This document shows positions 26,401-41,400 of a stretch of DNA of 64,000 nucleotides, in pieces. A program made the position numbers and the translations under genes. Source of the DNA: Gliomastix tumulicola (Eukaryota; Ascomycota; Sordariomycetes; Hypocreales; Bionectriaceae); NCBI GenBank assembly GCA_001599755.1, contig BCHX01000007.1:2976001-3040000 (forward strand), given 5' to 3'. The first letter of the stretch is position 1. The number at the start of each line of letters is the position of its first letter. The notes beneath the pieces were generated by a model. It was not told where the DNA came from, did no database searches, and worked only from the letters and a program-made list of their open reading frames with translations.

Positions 26401-29400
26401 GACGGTCCGCCTCTGTGAGAACCTGCGGACGAGGGTCGTGTCCGTTGGTGGCGCGTACTATCAAGCAGTCGTCAACGAAGTACAGTCTTGTGACGAAGTA
26501 GCCAGCAAGGGGTTGAAGGAGCACCTGGCTTCAGCGGAAAGCCTTCTCATGACCGAAGGCTCGCCACTGTCCCGATATTCCCTGGTGACTAGCGGCGATA
26601 CTCGCTACTTTGTCTGGGTGGCTCATCATGCCATCTTTGACGGTTTCTCCAATGGGCTGGTCCTGACAACGCTCTATAATGTGTACCACAACAGAGTCGA
26701 GGCGTCACTGAAGCCTTATTCGACATTCATCAATTACACGCTCAGCGTCGACTCTGAAGCGGCGACCGCGTTCTGGAAGAACCAACTCCATCAGGCACAG
26801 CGGATGTCTTTCCCTCCGTCAGCCAAAGCATCTGAGCAGACACCAATCAGCAAGGTCCTGACCAAGGTCCTTGACTTCTCTGGTCATGAAAACAGTTCCA
26901 TCACCAAGGCATCGATTCTCAAGGCCACGTGGGCATTGGTCCTAGCATCGTACAGCAACACGGAGGATGTGTGCTTCGGCTCTACAGTTTCAGGGCGAAA
27001 TGCCCCAGTTGCGAACATATCTGAGATGGTGGGACCGATGATTGCCACGGTTCCGATTCGGATGGTCCTGGACAAGGACGTCAAGGTTCTCGACTTCCTG
27101 GAGGGAGTCCAGACGCAGGGTTCCGAGATGACTCCATACGAGCAGTTTGGGCTGCAGAACATCGCTCAGCTAAGCCCCGACGCAAAGGAGGCGTGCGACT
27201 TCTCCAGCCTCCTCGTCATCCAGCCCGTTGGTGACCAGGGATCGGCACCGGATGACGTTGTCCTGATCCCAACACCCCGCTCCAAGGACTCTAGCGACGC
27301 TGGCGAGATGTTCAACTATCCTCTCGTCATCGAAGGCAGGGTGTCTCCAACGTCTGTGGAGCTTGTCCTCACATACCACGAGAATGTCATCGCTGATCAG
27401 CAGGCTCGTGCGATTACAGAGCATTTCAGCCACGTTGCTCAGCAGCTGGTGGCCGGGCAAAAGCTCAGGCTACGAGACGTGTCCGTTGCTGGGAAATGGG
27501 ATCTTGACACAATTCTGGAATGGAATAAGTCTTCACCAGGACTTCGGAATGCCTGCTTGCATGACCTTGTCTCGACTCAAGCGCAGAAGGAGCCCGGCAG
27601 GGAAGCTATCTACCACGTTGGCGGCAGCCTTTCCTACGGTGAGCTTGACAGGCTGTCGAGCCAACTCGCCAATCATCTCCATGACTTAGGCGTCCGCCCC
27701 GAGACAAAGGTTCCGTTCTGCCTGGAGAAGTCAATGTGGGCGGTTATTGCTATGATGGGCATCATGAAGGCAGGCGGTACCTTTGTACCTATCGATCCCA
27801 ACCATCCAGCTGATCGCCGTCGCGCACTACTTAACGAACTGAGCTCGCCTTTCCTGGTCGTGTCTCCAACAACCACCGAGGCTTGTCAAGGAATGGCCAG
27901 CGTCACTGTCGAGCTCTCCTCACAGCTCATGTCCCATCTCTTCACCGTTATCCCCAGTGTCATTCCAGACGAGGACAAGCCTCGCCCATCTAATGCAGCC
28001 TATATCATCTTCACGTCAGGGACCACTGGAAAACCGAAGGGAATTGTGGTCGAACACGCTGCCGTCTGCACCAGTCTCGAAGCCGAGAGAACTGCTTGGG
28101 GGATCGACAAGGACACTCGGTACCTGCAATTCTCAAGCTTCACTTTCGATGGATGTCTCAGTGAGATCTTCGCTACGTTGCTGGCCGGCGGTACGGTTTG
28201 TATCCCCGATGAGGAGCAGAGGCTGCAACATACTGCTGCTTTCATCGAGGCATCCCAGGTCAATATGATCTTCCAAACACCTTCCTTCCTTCGAACAATC
28301 TCCCCCGACCAAGTACCTTCTGTACGCAAAGTGCTAGTCGGAGGCGAACCCGTCGGAGCGGATATCCTGGCCACTTGGGCCGGACGGGTGCAGCTTCTCA
28401 ATGTCTACGGGCCCACGGAGACCTGCATCATGTGCACGTATCATTTCGTACGTTCTCCAGACGACTCACCAATGACTATCGGTCGAAGCCTCGTCGGTCC
28501 GCAATGGATCGTTAATCCCGATGATCATGACGAACTTGCGCCACTGGGAGCCGTTGGAGAACTCATCGTCCAAGGTCCCGCCCTCGCTCGCGAGTATCTC
28601 AACGAGAAGGCCAAGACCCAGGCAGTCTTCCTCGATGGCGTTGCTTGGCTCGACTCTCCGCATCGCTTCTACAAGACTGGTGACCTTGCGAGATTCCTGC
28701 CTGATGGGAACATCGAGTATGTCGGACGTAAGGACTCGCAGCTCAAACTTCGCGGGCAGCGCATGGAGGCATCAGAGGTTGAGGGCGCGGTCAAGAAGGC
28801 GAGCGATGCTGTCGAACATGTGGTAGTGGTCAAGATTCATACTGAGTCAGGAGACGCTCTTGCTGCGTTCTTCACCCTCGGGGAGCAACAAGCACAGGAT
28901 GTATCTGAGTGCAGCTTGGTTGACCTCGACACTGGCACGAGGTCGATCATCGCTAAGCTTGTCGAGGGTACGAGAAAGACACTTCCCTCGTATATGGTGC
29001 CCTCCTACTTCCTGCCCCTGACTTCAATGCCATTCGGCACATCGATGAAGCTCGACAGAAACAAGGTCAAGTCGTTGAGCGTCGAGCTGTCGGACGATAT
29101 CTCTCGCTACTCAATCTCAGCTACCCGGGAGAGGATCGCCCCCACGACCGACATGGAATTCCAACTCCGGAATATCTGGGCTGAAGTGCTTAAGGTTCCT
29201 GTTGAAGGACTTGGAAAGACCGATAAGTTCTTGGAAGTCGGCGGTGACTCTATCTCAGCGATCCATTTTGTGTCTCTGGCACAAGAGCGAGGTATTACAT
29301 TGCACGTCAGCCATATCTTCAAGGACTCGACACTCTCCCACCTCGCCGAAATTGCTACCACATCAGAAGACGGTGAGAAATTTGATACCGAGCCCTTTGG

Positions 29401-32400
29401 CATGATCAATTCTGCGGACTTGGAGGACATCAAAGAGTTCATCCGGGAACAGTGCCATCTGGAGGAGAACCATGAGATCGAGGACGTCCTTCCCTGCACG
29501 CCTCTGCAAGAAGGAATGATGGCTCTGGCGGTCAAGCAGCCGCGCTCTTACATCGCGACACATGTCTATAGACTGGGAGACGGTGTTGACGTGGCACGAT
29601 TCAAGATCGCATTTGAGAATGTGCTGCGTGCCTCTTCGATCTTACGAACCAGAATCATCCTCCGCGGAGAGACGCATTTGCAGTGCATCATACGTGGAGA
29701 TACTCACTGGGAGAAGACGACGGGTCTTTCTCTTGAGGATTACATCCGTAAGACCAAAGAGACGACAATGACGCACGGCGACAAGCTGTGCCGGTATGCC
29801 ATTGTCGACAACGTTTTCGTCTGGCAGATGCACCATACTGTGTTTGACGGCTGGAGTGTCAACATCATGATGGACCAGCTCCATCGCTTTTATGCCACCG
29901 AAGCCACAGACGAACAGGTTCCTCGCCACGCCAACTTTATCAAGTACATTCACTCCGTGGACAAGACCCAAGCCTCTGACTTCTGGCTCAACCACCTCCA
30001 GGGCGCCACACCGTCAACGTTCCCGAGGATGCAGGGAACATCAGTTGGTGCTACCCATACCTACAAGAAAAACATCCAATTGTTGGACAATAACATCAGC
30101 TCCTCTATAACCAAGGCCACTGTGCTCCGAGCTGGGTGGGCGCTTCTCCTGGCGAGGTACTCGGACACTCACGACGACATCTGCTTCGGAAGCACGGTCA
30201 GTGGGAGAAATGCGCCGGTGAGAGGACTGGCCGCCATGTCTGTGCCTGCCATCGCGACAATTCCAGTTAGGATCAAGCTCGATGCCGAAGCACGCATAAC
30301 CGACTTCCTGACCATGGTCCAAGAGCAAGCCTCCGAGGTTGTGCCCTTCGAGCAGTACGGACTTCACAACATCGCCAAGCTCAACTCCGAATGCAAGAAC
30401 GCATGCGACTTCTCCAGTCTCATGGTTATCCAGCCGCTGCAGAAGATGTTTGCTTCCTCATCAACCGCGGCGGCGTCGCTCTTTACTCTCGGGGACCAAG
30501 AGCAGCAACTCGCCAAGGATGGCATGGCGAACTACTTCAGCTACCCACTCGTGGGCCAGAGTCTCGTATCAGAGGACTCGGTGGACTTCCACCTCACCTA
30601 TGACCCGTCCATCTTGAGCGAGACCGCTGTACACGCATTCGCCGAGCAATTTGAGAATATCGTTGGACAGCTCGCTGCTCATACAAAGACTACCAGCCAA
30701 AATCTGAAGCTGCGCGACCTCCAGTTCGCAAGCCCTTGGGATCTCCAGAGGGCTAGGGCTTTCAATCGTGAAGAACCTGTCGTCATAGACGCCTGCTTCC
30801 ATCAGCTCTTCGAGAAGCAGGCATTGGAGAGGCCATCTTCAGTGGCTCTTCGTGCTTGGGACGCGGAGTTCACATACAAAGCCTTGAACGAAACGGCCGA
30901 CCGACTAGCTAAATATCTTGTTTCGGAGTGTCGCATCAAGGTCGGGCAGTTTGTCCCCGTCTGCTTTGAGAAGTCGGCCTGGTTTTTCGTGGCTATTCTC
31001 GCAGTCAACAAGGCTGGCGCGGCATGGGTGCCCCTTGATCCAGAGCATCCTACTTCACGCCTTCAGCATATAGTGACCCAGACCCAGAGTCACCTTGTGC
31101 TTGCCTCGAAGCTCCACGGAAGCAAGGCCCGTGAACTTGTGGACTCCGTTGTTCAGGTGACGGCCGAGTTGGATCGCACGCTTGCGAAGAAGCGAGAACT
31201 TCTCAACTACACTCTCCCGGCTGTATCGCCAAGCAGTCCAGTGTATGTCATTTTCACATCTGGCAGCACAGGCACACCGAAGGGCTTTGTGATGCAGCAT
31301 CGCGCTGTTTCGACGAGCCAGATCGCTATCGGTCGACGTCTGGGGCTATCACCGTCCGTCCGCATGCTTCAGTTTGCGGCTTTTGTTTTTGATCTCTCGA
31401 TCGGCGAGATCATAGGTCCTCTGATTCATGGAGCCTGCCTCTGCGTGCCTTCGGACGAGCAGAGGATGAACAGCATCCCGGCATTCATAGCCGAGCACAA
31501 GATCAATTGGGCATATCTCACCCCTGCCTACGCGCAAACGCTCGAGCCTTCTCAGGTCCCGACGCTCGATCTGCTGCTGCTGGCCGGTGAAGCTGTACCG
31601 AAGGACATCCTTACCACCTGGTTCGGGAAGGTTCGCCTCGCCAATGGTTGGGGTCCTGCCGAGACCTGTGTCTTTTCGACGATCCACGAGTGGCAGTCCG
31701 TCGATGAGTCGCCTCTGACGATTGGTACGCCAGTTGGGAGCAGGTGCTGGATTGTGGATGAGAACAATCCTGGTTCTCTTGCTCCGATTGGAGCAGTGGG
31801 TGAAGTTATCATCGAGGGGCCAACGCTTCTGCGCGAGTATCTCGGTGACGCCGAGAAGACACGGGCAACGAAGCTGTACGACATCCCTACATGGGCCTCT
31901 ACCGAAACTGTCTACCCTATGTACCGATCTGGAGATCTCGCCGTGTATAATACTGATGGCACGATTCGATTCTCTGCCCGAAAGGATACCCAGGTCAAGA
32001 TCAGAGGCCACAGAGTTGAGCTAGGAGAGGTCGAACACCACATTCGGACGCGCCTCCACGGAGTCAACCAAGTTGCCGTTGATGTGTTCCGAAACGACGC
32101 CGGTGCCAAGCTCACAGTGTGGTTCTCCTTTACAACGGAGACGAAGAACATGGCGGTCGATGGAGACGACCAGGACCCCTTCATGCCGCTCTCACCAGAG
32201 CTGAAGCTCACGCTGCGGGCGCTGGCTGGCGAACTTAGCGTCCTCCTGCCCTCTTACATGCTTCCGTCCCTCTACATTCCCTGTCATTTCATGCCCTGCA
32301 TCACATCTACAAAGTTGGATAGGAAGAGGCTGCAGAGTCTCACCGGGTCCTTGACGCAAGACCAGCTGTTCATCTACGCCCTACAGGATGGCGAAAAGCG

Positions 32401-35400
32401 CCCGCCCGCCACCGACATGGAGTTCCAGCTTCAGACAATCTGGTCTGAGGTCCTTGGGATTCCGCAGGACGCCATTGGGCGAGACGACAATTTCCTGCGC
32501 ATCGGGGGTGATTCTATCGCCGCTATTCGTCTTGTGACAGCGGCGCGACAATCTCAACTTCATCTGACCGTGCAGGATATTTTCCAGGACCCCAGACTGC
32601 TCGCTCTGGCCTCCAAGACCACGACCATCGGATCAGATAAGATTGATGAGATTAAGCCATTCAGTCTCCTCCACTGGGACGATAGGGAGGCTCTGGCCAA
32701 CGAGCTGGGACAGTTGCTGGATCTCAACCCCGAGCAGTACATCGAAGACGCCTATCCGGCACTCAAGCTTCAGCAAGGTCTCATGGCTCTGGGCGTCAAG
32801 ATGCCGGGATCCTACATAGCGCGATACGTGTACAGCTTGCCTCGCCACGTTGACCTGCACCGCTTCAAGCAAGCCTGGGCGCACACTGTGCAATCCTGCC
32901 CCAATCTTCGTACGAGAATCATCAGGCACGGCGAGCTCGGCATGCAGGCCGTCATCGGCAACGACGTGGAGTGGGAGGCTACGGAGGGTGTATCCCTCTC
33001 TGCCTTCATGAACCAAACAAAGGAATTGAGGATGACATATGGCTCACGTCTCAGCCGCTATGCTATTATCGAGGACTCCGAAACAGGTGGAACGTACTTT
33101 GTGGCAATCATGCATCACGCTATCTTTGATGGCTGGAGCATGGGGCTCATTCTTGAGACGTTCATGAGGGCCTATCATCGCGAGCAGGATCGGTCCCTTT
33201 CATCATATGCTCACTTTGTGAAGTATGTGATGGATATGAATGCGGACGCTGCTGAGGCCTATTGGCTCAAACAGCTCGAGGGAGCATCTCGGGCCACGTT
33301 CCCTCCCTCAGCGTCAAAGCTTGCAAGTTCCACTCGTCTCATGACTACAAGGGTCGCTCTGTCGTCGCTGAAAGACAAAGCCTTGACTAAGGCTACCATC
33401 ATCAGGGCTGCGTGGGCCGTCATCCTTGCCCGGTACTCCGACAGTCAAGATGTGACTTTTGGCAGCACCGTGTCTGGTCGAAACGCGGCGGTCCCCGGCA
33501 TTGAAAGCTCGCCTGGCCTGACAGTGTCGACAGTTCCAGTGAGGATCAAGATTGATCGCTCGAGAGCCGTCAACGACTTCCTTGAAGATATTCAGCTCCA
33601 GGCATCTGAAATGGTGCCATTTGAGCAATACGGGATCCAGAGCATCTCTCGCGTAAGCAAGAGTGCCCAGGAAGCCACCGACTTCTCCAGTTTGCTCGTC
33701 ATCCAACCTAGCATCGATGTTGGCGGCGACTCTGACGCACCGCCCGAAAGTGTCGTTCTCGTCCCTGCGGACAAGGACCTGTTCTCGTCTGAAGATGCCA
33801 TGGATGGCTATTTCAGTTACCCCCTCGTTGCCCAGGCCCAGCTCGCCGACGGCCACTTTGACTTGCTGTTGACTTATGACACGAACGTGCTCAGCGAGGT
33901 GCAAATGACTGCATTGTCGAATCAGTTCCAACACGTCACGGAGAAATTGTTAGAAGACGGTAGCAAACCCGTTGGCGAAGTTTCCGTGGCCAGCCCGTGG
34001 GATGTCCAGCAGGCCATGCGATGGACTGATCAAAGTCACCCAGTTGAAGAGATCTGCATCCACGATTGGATCGGCAAGACAGCTTCCCAAATACCTAGCC
34101 ACGAGGCCCTAGTGTCTACGAATGAGTCTCTCACGTACCGAGAACTGGACGTCCTCACAAATGCTCTGGCTGAACATTTGATTAATATGGGTATTGGGCC
34201 CGAAACCATCGTCCCCGTCTGCTTTGAGAAGTCGATCCACGCCGTGATTTCCATGCTGGGAATCATGAAGGCTGGGGGCGTCTATGTACCTCTGGACCCC
34301 TCGCACCCGCTGGCTCGGAGACTCTCCATCATCAATGAGGCCAACGCGCAGTTCATGCTGGTTTCTCCAGAGAGCGCCAAGGAGCTCACGGGCGCAATCC
34401 CGAATACCCTGGTTATTTCGTCTTCGTTCATCGCAGAGCTGTCATCCGGTGCAACTTCTGCAATCATGCCTACGCGCCAACGTCCGACACCGTCGAACGC
34501 AGCATACATCCTCTTCACCTCCGGATCAACAGGCAAGCCCAAGGCTATCATCGTCGACCACTCGGCACTCTGCTCGAGCATTGCCGGGCACGGCAGAGCC
34601 TATCACTTCGATCAGTCTTCTAGGGTTCTTCAATTCTCCAGTTATGTCTTTGACGTAAGTCTGTGCGAAATCCTGGAAACGCTGGCATTTGGAGGCACTG
34701 TATGCGTTCCTTCGCAAGAGGAGCGTATTAGTGATCTTGTGGGCTTTATTGGACGCCATCAAATCAACACTGCTCTTCTCACCTCGTCTTTTATCCGCAC
34801 GGTCCAGCCTGAAGACGTTCCAACACTGAGCACTCTTCTGCTCGTTGGCGAGCCACCAACGAAAGATGTCCTGCATACTTGGTGCGACAAGGTTGCATTG
34901 ATCAACTGCTACGGACCGTCGGAGGTGTCTATCTTTGCTACCTCTTACCGATACTTGTCTCCGACGGAAAATCCCACCAACATCGGTCAGGGGTTCAGTA
35001 GCTCCTGCTGGATCGTGGAACGCGACAATTACAATCGTCTTGCCCCCGTTGGGACAATTGGAGAGATCCTCATTCAGCGGCACATGGCTCGCGGGTATCT
35101 CAACGATCAAGCTAGAACTGATCATGCCTTCATCAAGAGTGTGGACTTCTTGCCAAAGGTGGACGGTACCAGAGACACCCGGACGTTTCATCGCTCTGGC
35201 GACCTTGGCCGATACAATCCCGATGGAACCATCGAATATCTTGGGCGCATTGACACCCAAGTCAAGATCAGGGGTTACCGTGTCGAGCTGGGTGAAATTG
35301 AGGGCCGCATCAACCTATCCATGCCCGAAGCTGAGCACGTCGCTGTGGAGGTGCTCAAGGAAAACACCCGGGAAACTCTCGTTGCCTTCATCAGCTTCAA

Positions 35401-38400
35401 GCAAAATTCCACGCTTAGACTGGAGAACTCTGAGGGCGACGGTCCCTACCTGAACCTAAGTGACAGTCTTCGTGAGACGATGACTGATGCTCTGGAGGAC
35501 CTGAATAGTTCGCTACCTAGCTACATGATCCCCAGTATCTTCCTTCCGCTCAAAGACATGCCGTTTAACACGTCCTTGAAGATTGACAGACAACGTCTTC
35601 GCTCAATGGCGCGATCAATTCCCGCAAGCGACCTGAGTCTATACAGCCTGGCGGATGCTGTCAAGGTTGAGCCGGTCACCGAAATGGAGACACAGGTCCG
35701 GGATCTCTGGGCTGCTGTCCTGAAGGTTGAACCATCTACCATCGGACGAAACGACAATTTCCTACAGATCGGGGGTGACTCCATCCTGGCAATCCAGCTA
35801 GCGACAATGATGCAGCATAATGGGCAGAACGTATCGGCAGCCACCATCTTCGAAGACCCCCGCCTCTTCGCTGTTGCTGCCGCCGCAGAGAAGGGGACGA
35901 CTGCCGTTGTTTACTCGGCTGAACCTTTCAGTCTGGTGGACACTGGAAGTCAAGATCTCAACGCCTTAGTCGCCAACATTCGTACCTCGTGCAACCTTTC
36001 AGATGGCGAGGAAATCGAAGATGTCTTCCCTTGCACTCCGCTGCAGTCTGGCTTGACGGCTATTGCGGCGAAGGAGCCTGGGTCGTACATCTCGCACTAT
36101 GTCTACAAGCTGTCTCCATCCGTAGACAAAGCGAAGTTTGCGGCTGCATGGGATGCCACGGTCAAGATTTGTGCCAACCTGCGAACCCGGATTATTGCCA
36201 TCAACGGAGAACATCTTCAAGCAGTCGTCAGCGGCCCAGCTTCTTGGGCGTCAACATCGCCAGGAACCAACCCATCATCCATGATCCGCCGCATGGCTTC
36301 GGATAACCCCATGGCATACGGCGATAATCTCTGCATCTCTGGTCTAGCCAGCGACAGCGACGGGCAGACATATTTCCTTCTCATGATGCATCACGCAATC
36401 TTCGATGGGTTCTCGAATGCCATTACCCTGACTACCTTGCAGAACATCTACAACGGGCTAGAGTCCCCGTCTCTACCGGCGTTCTCGGGATTCATCAAAT
36501 ACGTCACAGAGCTTGATCACCAAGCTGCCTCAGAATACTGGAAGAAGCAGCTTGCCGGTGCCCAGCCAGCGTCCTTCCCGAAGCAGAATCTCCAGACGCA
36601 ATCGCCAGGGCCACGGCAACGAAGCAGAGTGCTGCGAAGAAAGATTGATATCGGTGCCTCCTCTGACAGATCCATCACCTCGGCAACGATCCTCAGAGCT
36701 ACGTGGGCTATTCTTCTCGCTAGGTACTCTGAGACCAGCGATATTTGCTTTGGTACGACTGTGTCCGGCCGCAATGCTCCCGTGTCAGGCATTTCGTCTA
36801 TCCCTGGCCCAATGATCGCAACGGTGCCTGTTCGTATTCATCTCGGAGAGGGTGTCCGGGTTTCAAAGTACCTGCGAGATGTTCAGAGCCAGGCATCTGA
36901 CATGGTGGCTTACGAACAATTCGGCCTCTCCAACATTGCCAAGCTAGATGAGGGCATTAAGGGTGCATGTGCATTTACTAGTTTGCTCGTCGTGCAGCCT
37001 GGGTCGAAGTCGAGCGGCACCGCTGAAGATCGGCTTCTCACACCAGCTGTGTCACAGGATCACAACTCTGAGGATGATGAACGTCTGAACTCTCACTTCA
37101 ATTATCCTCTGGTTCTTGAGTGTACCGTGAGCGACGATGAAGTCACGCTGGGGTTCACATATTACGCCGATGTGTTGAGCAAGTTTGAAGTCGAGGCCTT
37201 GTCACACCAGTTTGAGCACGTCGCCCGTCAGCTTTCAGCTTCGCGATCGAACACTCTCAAGGACATTTCAATCTCTGGTCCTTGGGATATCCAGGCTGCC
37301 AGTAACTTCAACCAGACAACTGCGCCGACTATTGAGGACTGCCTTCACAATATGATCTCCAAACAAACGGGCCAGTTCCCGGATCGCGAAGCGCTTTACT
37401 CCACAGAAACACGCCTGACATACTCTGAGCTCGACAAGCTCTCCACGCAACTCGCTATCCATCTCAGACGCCTGGGCGTTGTCGCCGAGACGGCCGTGCC
37501 AATCTGCTTTGAAAAGTCCGTCTACGCTATCGTAGCGATGGTGGCTGTTCTTAAAGCAGGAGGCGTGTTCGCGCCGCTAGACCCTTCGCATCCGCAGAGC
37601 CGTCGTGACGCCGTCATCGAGGAGCTCGGTTCGGACTTCATCATCCTGTCGTCCTCGGTTGCAAAGTCACACAACTATGGCGGACAAGTGCGGAACGTCA
37701 TCGAGCTTTCGGAGTCTCTGCTGTCCAATTTCCTGTCCAGTTCGCACACTGGGAATGCTCTCAATATTCAGCCGAGGACAAGAGGCGCCGCGTATATCCT
37801 ATTCACATCGGGCTCCACGGGCAAGCCGAAGGGTATCGTTATCGAACATGCCGGCATTTGCACCAGTCTGGCGAGCCAATGCTCGAAATTTGGCCTCACC
37901 AGCCAGACACGATACCTTCAATTCGCGAGCTACAGCTTCGACGCGAGCATCAGCGAAATCTTCTCGACCCTCATCGCCGGAGGAACGGTCTGCTGCCCTT
38001 CAGACAACGAGCGTCTCCAGAGCACGACCGACTTCATAAGCCAATCTCGTGTGAACACGGCATTGCTCACTCCTTCTTTCCTTCGTACGCTCATCCCGTC
38101 GCAGGTGCCGAGTCTCAAGACTTTGATAGTGGGAGGCGAGGCTCCTACAAGAGACACGGTCAGCGTTTGGCAGCCCGCTGCGACCCTCATCAACGCGTAT
38201 GGTCCGACTGAGGTGTGCATCGCTTGTTCATACCACGTGTATTACAGCGATACGGAGCTTCCGAATACCATCGGTACTAACCTCACGGGACCGATGTGGA
38301 TAGTCGACCCAGAGCAGGATGCATTGACTCCCGTTGGATGTGTGGGCGAGCTTGTCGTCCAGGGAGACGCCTTGGCCCGTGGCTACCTGAACGATCCCGA

Positions 38401-41400
38401 CAGAACGGAGAAGACCTTCCTCAGGCGGCTTGACTGCGTCCCCGATGCTTCTCGAGGTCATACTCAGAGATTCTATAGAACGGGCGATTTGGTCAAATAC
38501 CGGGATGGTCGTCTTGAGTACGTCGGGCGGCTGGACTCGCAGATCAAACTCCGTGGTCAACGTATCGAGGTGGCAGAGATTGAGTATTCCATCAAAGCTT
38601 CAAGCCAGAGAATCTCAAATGCGGCTGTGGAATTGATGAGCCTTGCAAGTGGCGATGCTCTTGTTGCATTCCTAGCCTGCACGCAGGGTGACAGTCCTGT
38701 GTCCAACGACTCGACCCTGGCCATTGAAGTCAACGAGGAGCTGAAGACACTCATCGAAGGCATCAACGCGGACCTGAAGACAAAGCTGCCCTCTTATATG
38801 CTGCCTTCTTTCTTTATCGCGTTGACGGACATGCCATTCATTTCCTCGATGAAAATGGATAGGAAGAAGCTCAGAAGCATCGCAGCCAATATGTCATCTG
38901 ATACACTCATGGCTTACGCACCTGCCAAGGCAGAAAGAGTCGAGACGCAGACGGAAATGGAACACAGAATGCAGGCCCTCTGGGCACAGATCCTCCACCT
39001 CCGCCCCGAAGAGATAGGCAGGGACGACCACTTCCTCCAAATTGGCGGAGATTCAATTTCTGCCATTCATCTTGTTTCTGCGGCTCGCGAGCAAGGCCTC
39101 GAACTGTCTATCTCCGATATCTTCAAGGACAAAAAGCTCTCGCAGCTTGCCGCACGCGTCCAGATCACCGAAGAGCCAGCTCAAATCATCAAGCAATTCG
39201 AGCTCCTGCCTGCCAATGAGATCTCTAGCACGCTTGAAATTGTCCGACAGCGGTGTGAGGTGTCTACCGATGAGACTATCGAAGATATCTACCCTTGCAC
39301 AGCGCTTCAGGAGGGCCTTGTTGCCTTGTCCGAGAAACAGCCTGGCTCATACATGGCGAGGCACGTGTACGGAATTCCGGGCCACGTTGACTTGGGTCGC
39401 CTCAAGAAGGCATGGGAAGATACTGTTCATCGGTGTCATAATCTTCGGACGAGGGTCATAACCTTGCCCTCAGGCTCCTCATTTCAAGCAGTCATGACGG
39501 ATGATGTTGACTGGGAGGACACAAGCGGCTTGGATCTTGCCGGTACTTTGGCCAAAATGTCTAAGATAAAGATGAGCTACAACACTCGTCTGTGTCGCTA
39601 CGCATTGGTTCAAGAACCCGCTGGTCAGGCATACTTTGTCTTGCTCTGGCACCACTCCATCTTCGACGGCTGGTCTGTGAATCTGGTCTTCAGGACTTTC
39701 TACAGCCTCTATCAGCAACTAGTCCCCGAGCCTCTGGGCGCCTTCGCGAGCTTCATCAAGTACACTGTTAACATGAACGTGAATCAGGCTTCCCAGTTCT
39801 GGTCAGATCAGTTGCAAGGCGCAAAGCGAGCCATCTTCCCTCCTTCCCCGCCATCTGGAACCCCTTCACCAAGCTCCACGTCCCGATCTACCCTCTCGTT
39901 TGGTCAGATGGACAAGTCAAGCATTACCAAGGCCACAATTCTTCGTGCCGCATGGGCTGTTATTCTGGCTCGCTACTGTGACTCGTCTGATGATATTTGC
40001 TTCGGCAGCACCGTGTCGGGACGACAGGCTCCTGTCGCAGGACTGACAAACATCCCCGGTCCGATGGTGGCTACTCTTCCTGTGAGGGTCCGACTGAATC
40101 CCGAGGCTACCGTTCGGGAGTTCCTGGACAATGTGCAGCAGAATGCGTCTGATACTGTCCCTTTCGAGCAGTTCGGTCTGCAGAGAATCGCGAAGCTCAG
40201 CGCCGAGGCGAAGGAAGCGACCAGCTTCAGCAGTCTGTTGGTTGTGCAGCCTATCCAGCAGATGTTTGCATCTGGTTCGAGCGGAGACATTAGCGACGAG
40301 AAACAAATCCTCATTCCCGAGACGCAATCTGAAAATGCGTCTGGAGGAGCTGCCATGGATAACTACTTCAGCTACCCGCTTGTCTTGCAGTGCTTCGTCG
40401 CCGACGATCGGGTGGATCTTCTCTTCACATATGATCCATCTGTGCTTGTCGAGTCAGAGCTTGCAGCGATATCCAACCACTTCGAGCATGTCGTCAAGCA
40501 GCTGGTCGCGTGGCAAGATATTTCACTACGAAACCTCTCGATCGCAGGCCCATGGGATCTGTCTCACGCGATCGCCAGAAACAGCGAGGAGCCAGAGATC
40601 ATGGACAAGTGTTTCCATCACATGTTCGAAGAGCAGGTCAGACAGCGTCCGGACGCCATTGCAATCAGCGCCTGGGATGGTGAGATGAGCTACAAGGAGC
40701 TGGACCTGGCCGCGAATAGGCTGGCACATCACCTTGTGAGCCAGTTCCGCATCAAGCCTGACCAGCTTATTCACGTGTGCTTTGAAAAGTCTCTTTGGTA
40801 CTTTGTCTCGTGCCTGGCCATCAATAAGGCTGGTGGTGCGTGGGTGCCTCTTGATCCCGAGCATCCAAAGCATAGGCTCGAGCAGGTCGTCTCACAGACA
40901 CAAGCGACCCTCGCGCTCTCGTCTATCCAGCATCAAGACCTCTGTGCCGACTTGGTGGAAGCTGTTGTGGTAGCCTCTGCCGATTTTGACAAGCAGTTGC
41001 AATCTCGCCTCCCGAAAGACGCCGGAAATCGTGCACCAGTCACCAACGTCAAGCCAAGCAACATCATCTATGTCTTGTTTACCTCGGGCAGCACCGGAAC
41101 GCCAAAGGGCTTGGTCATGGAACATGCTTCCGTCTGCACAAGTCAAGCCGCCATCGGCAAGCGCCTAGGACTGCACCCCGACGTCAGCATTCTCCAGTAC
41201 GCCGCATTTGTATTTGATCTCTGCATCGGAGAGATCATTGGACCACTGATACATGGCGCGCGGATCTGCGTTCCCTCGGACGAGATCCGTACCAACTCAC
41301 TCCAGGAATTCTGTCGCGATTTCCAAGTTACGTGGGCCTTCTTGACGCCTTCCCTGGCTCGAACACTACGACCGGAAGACTTCCCTTCTTGGGAACTGCT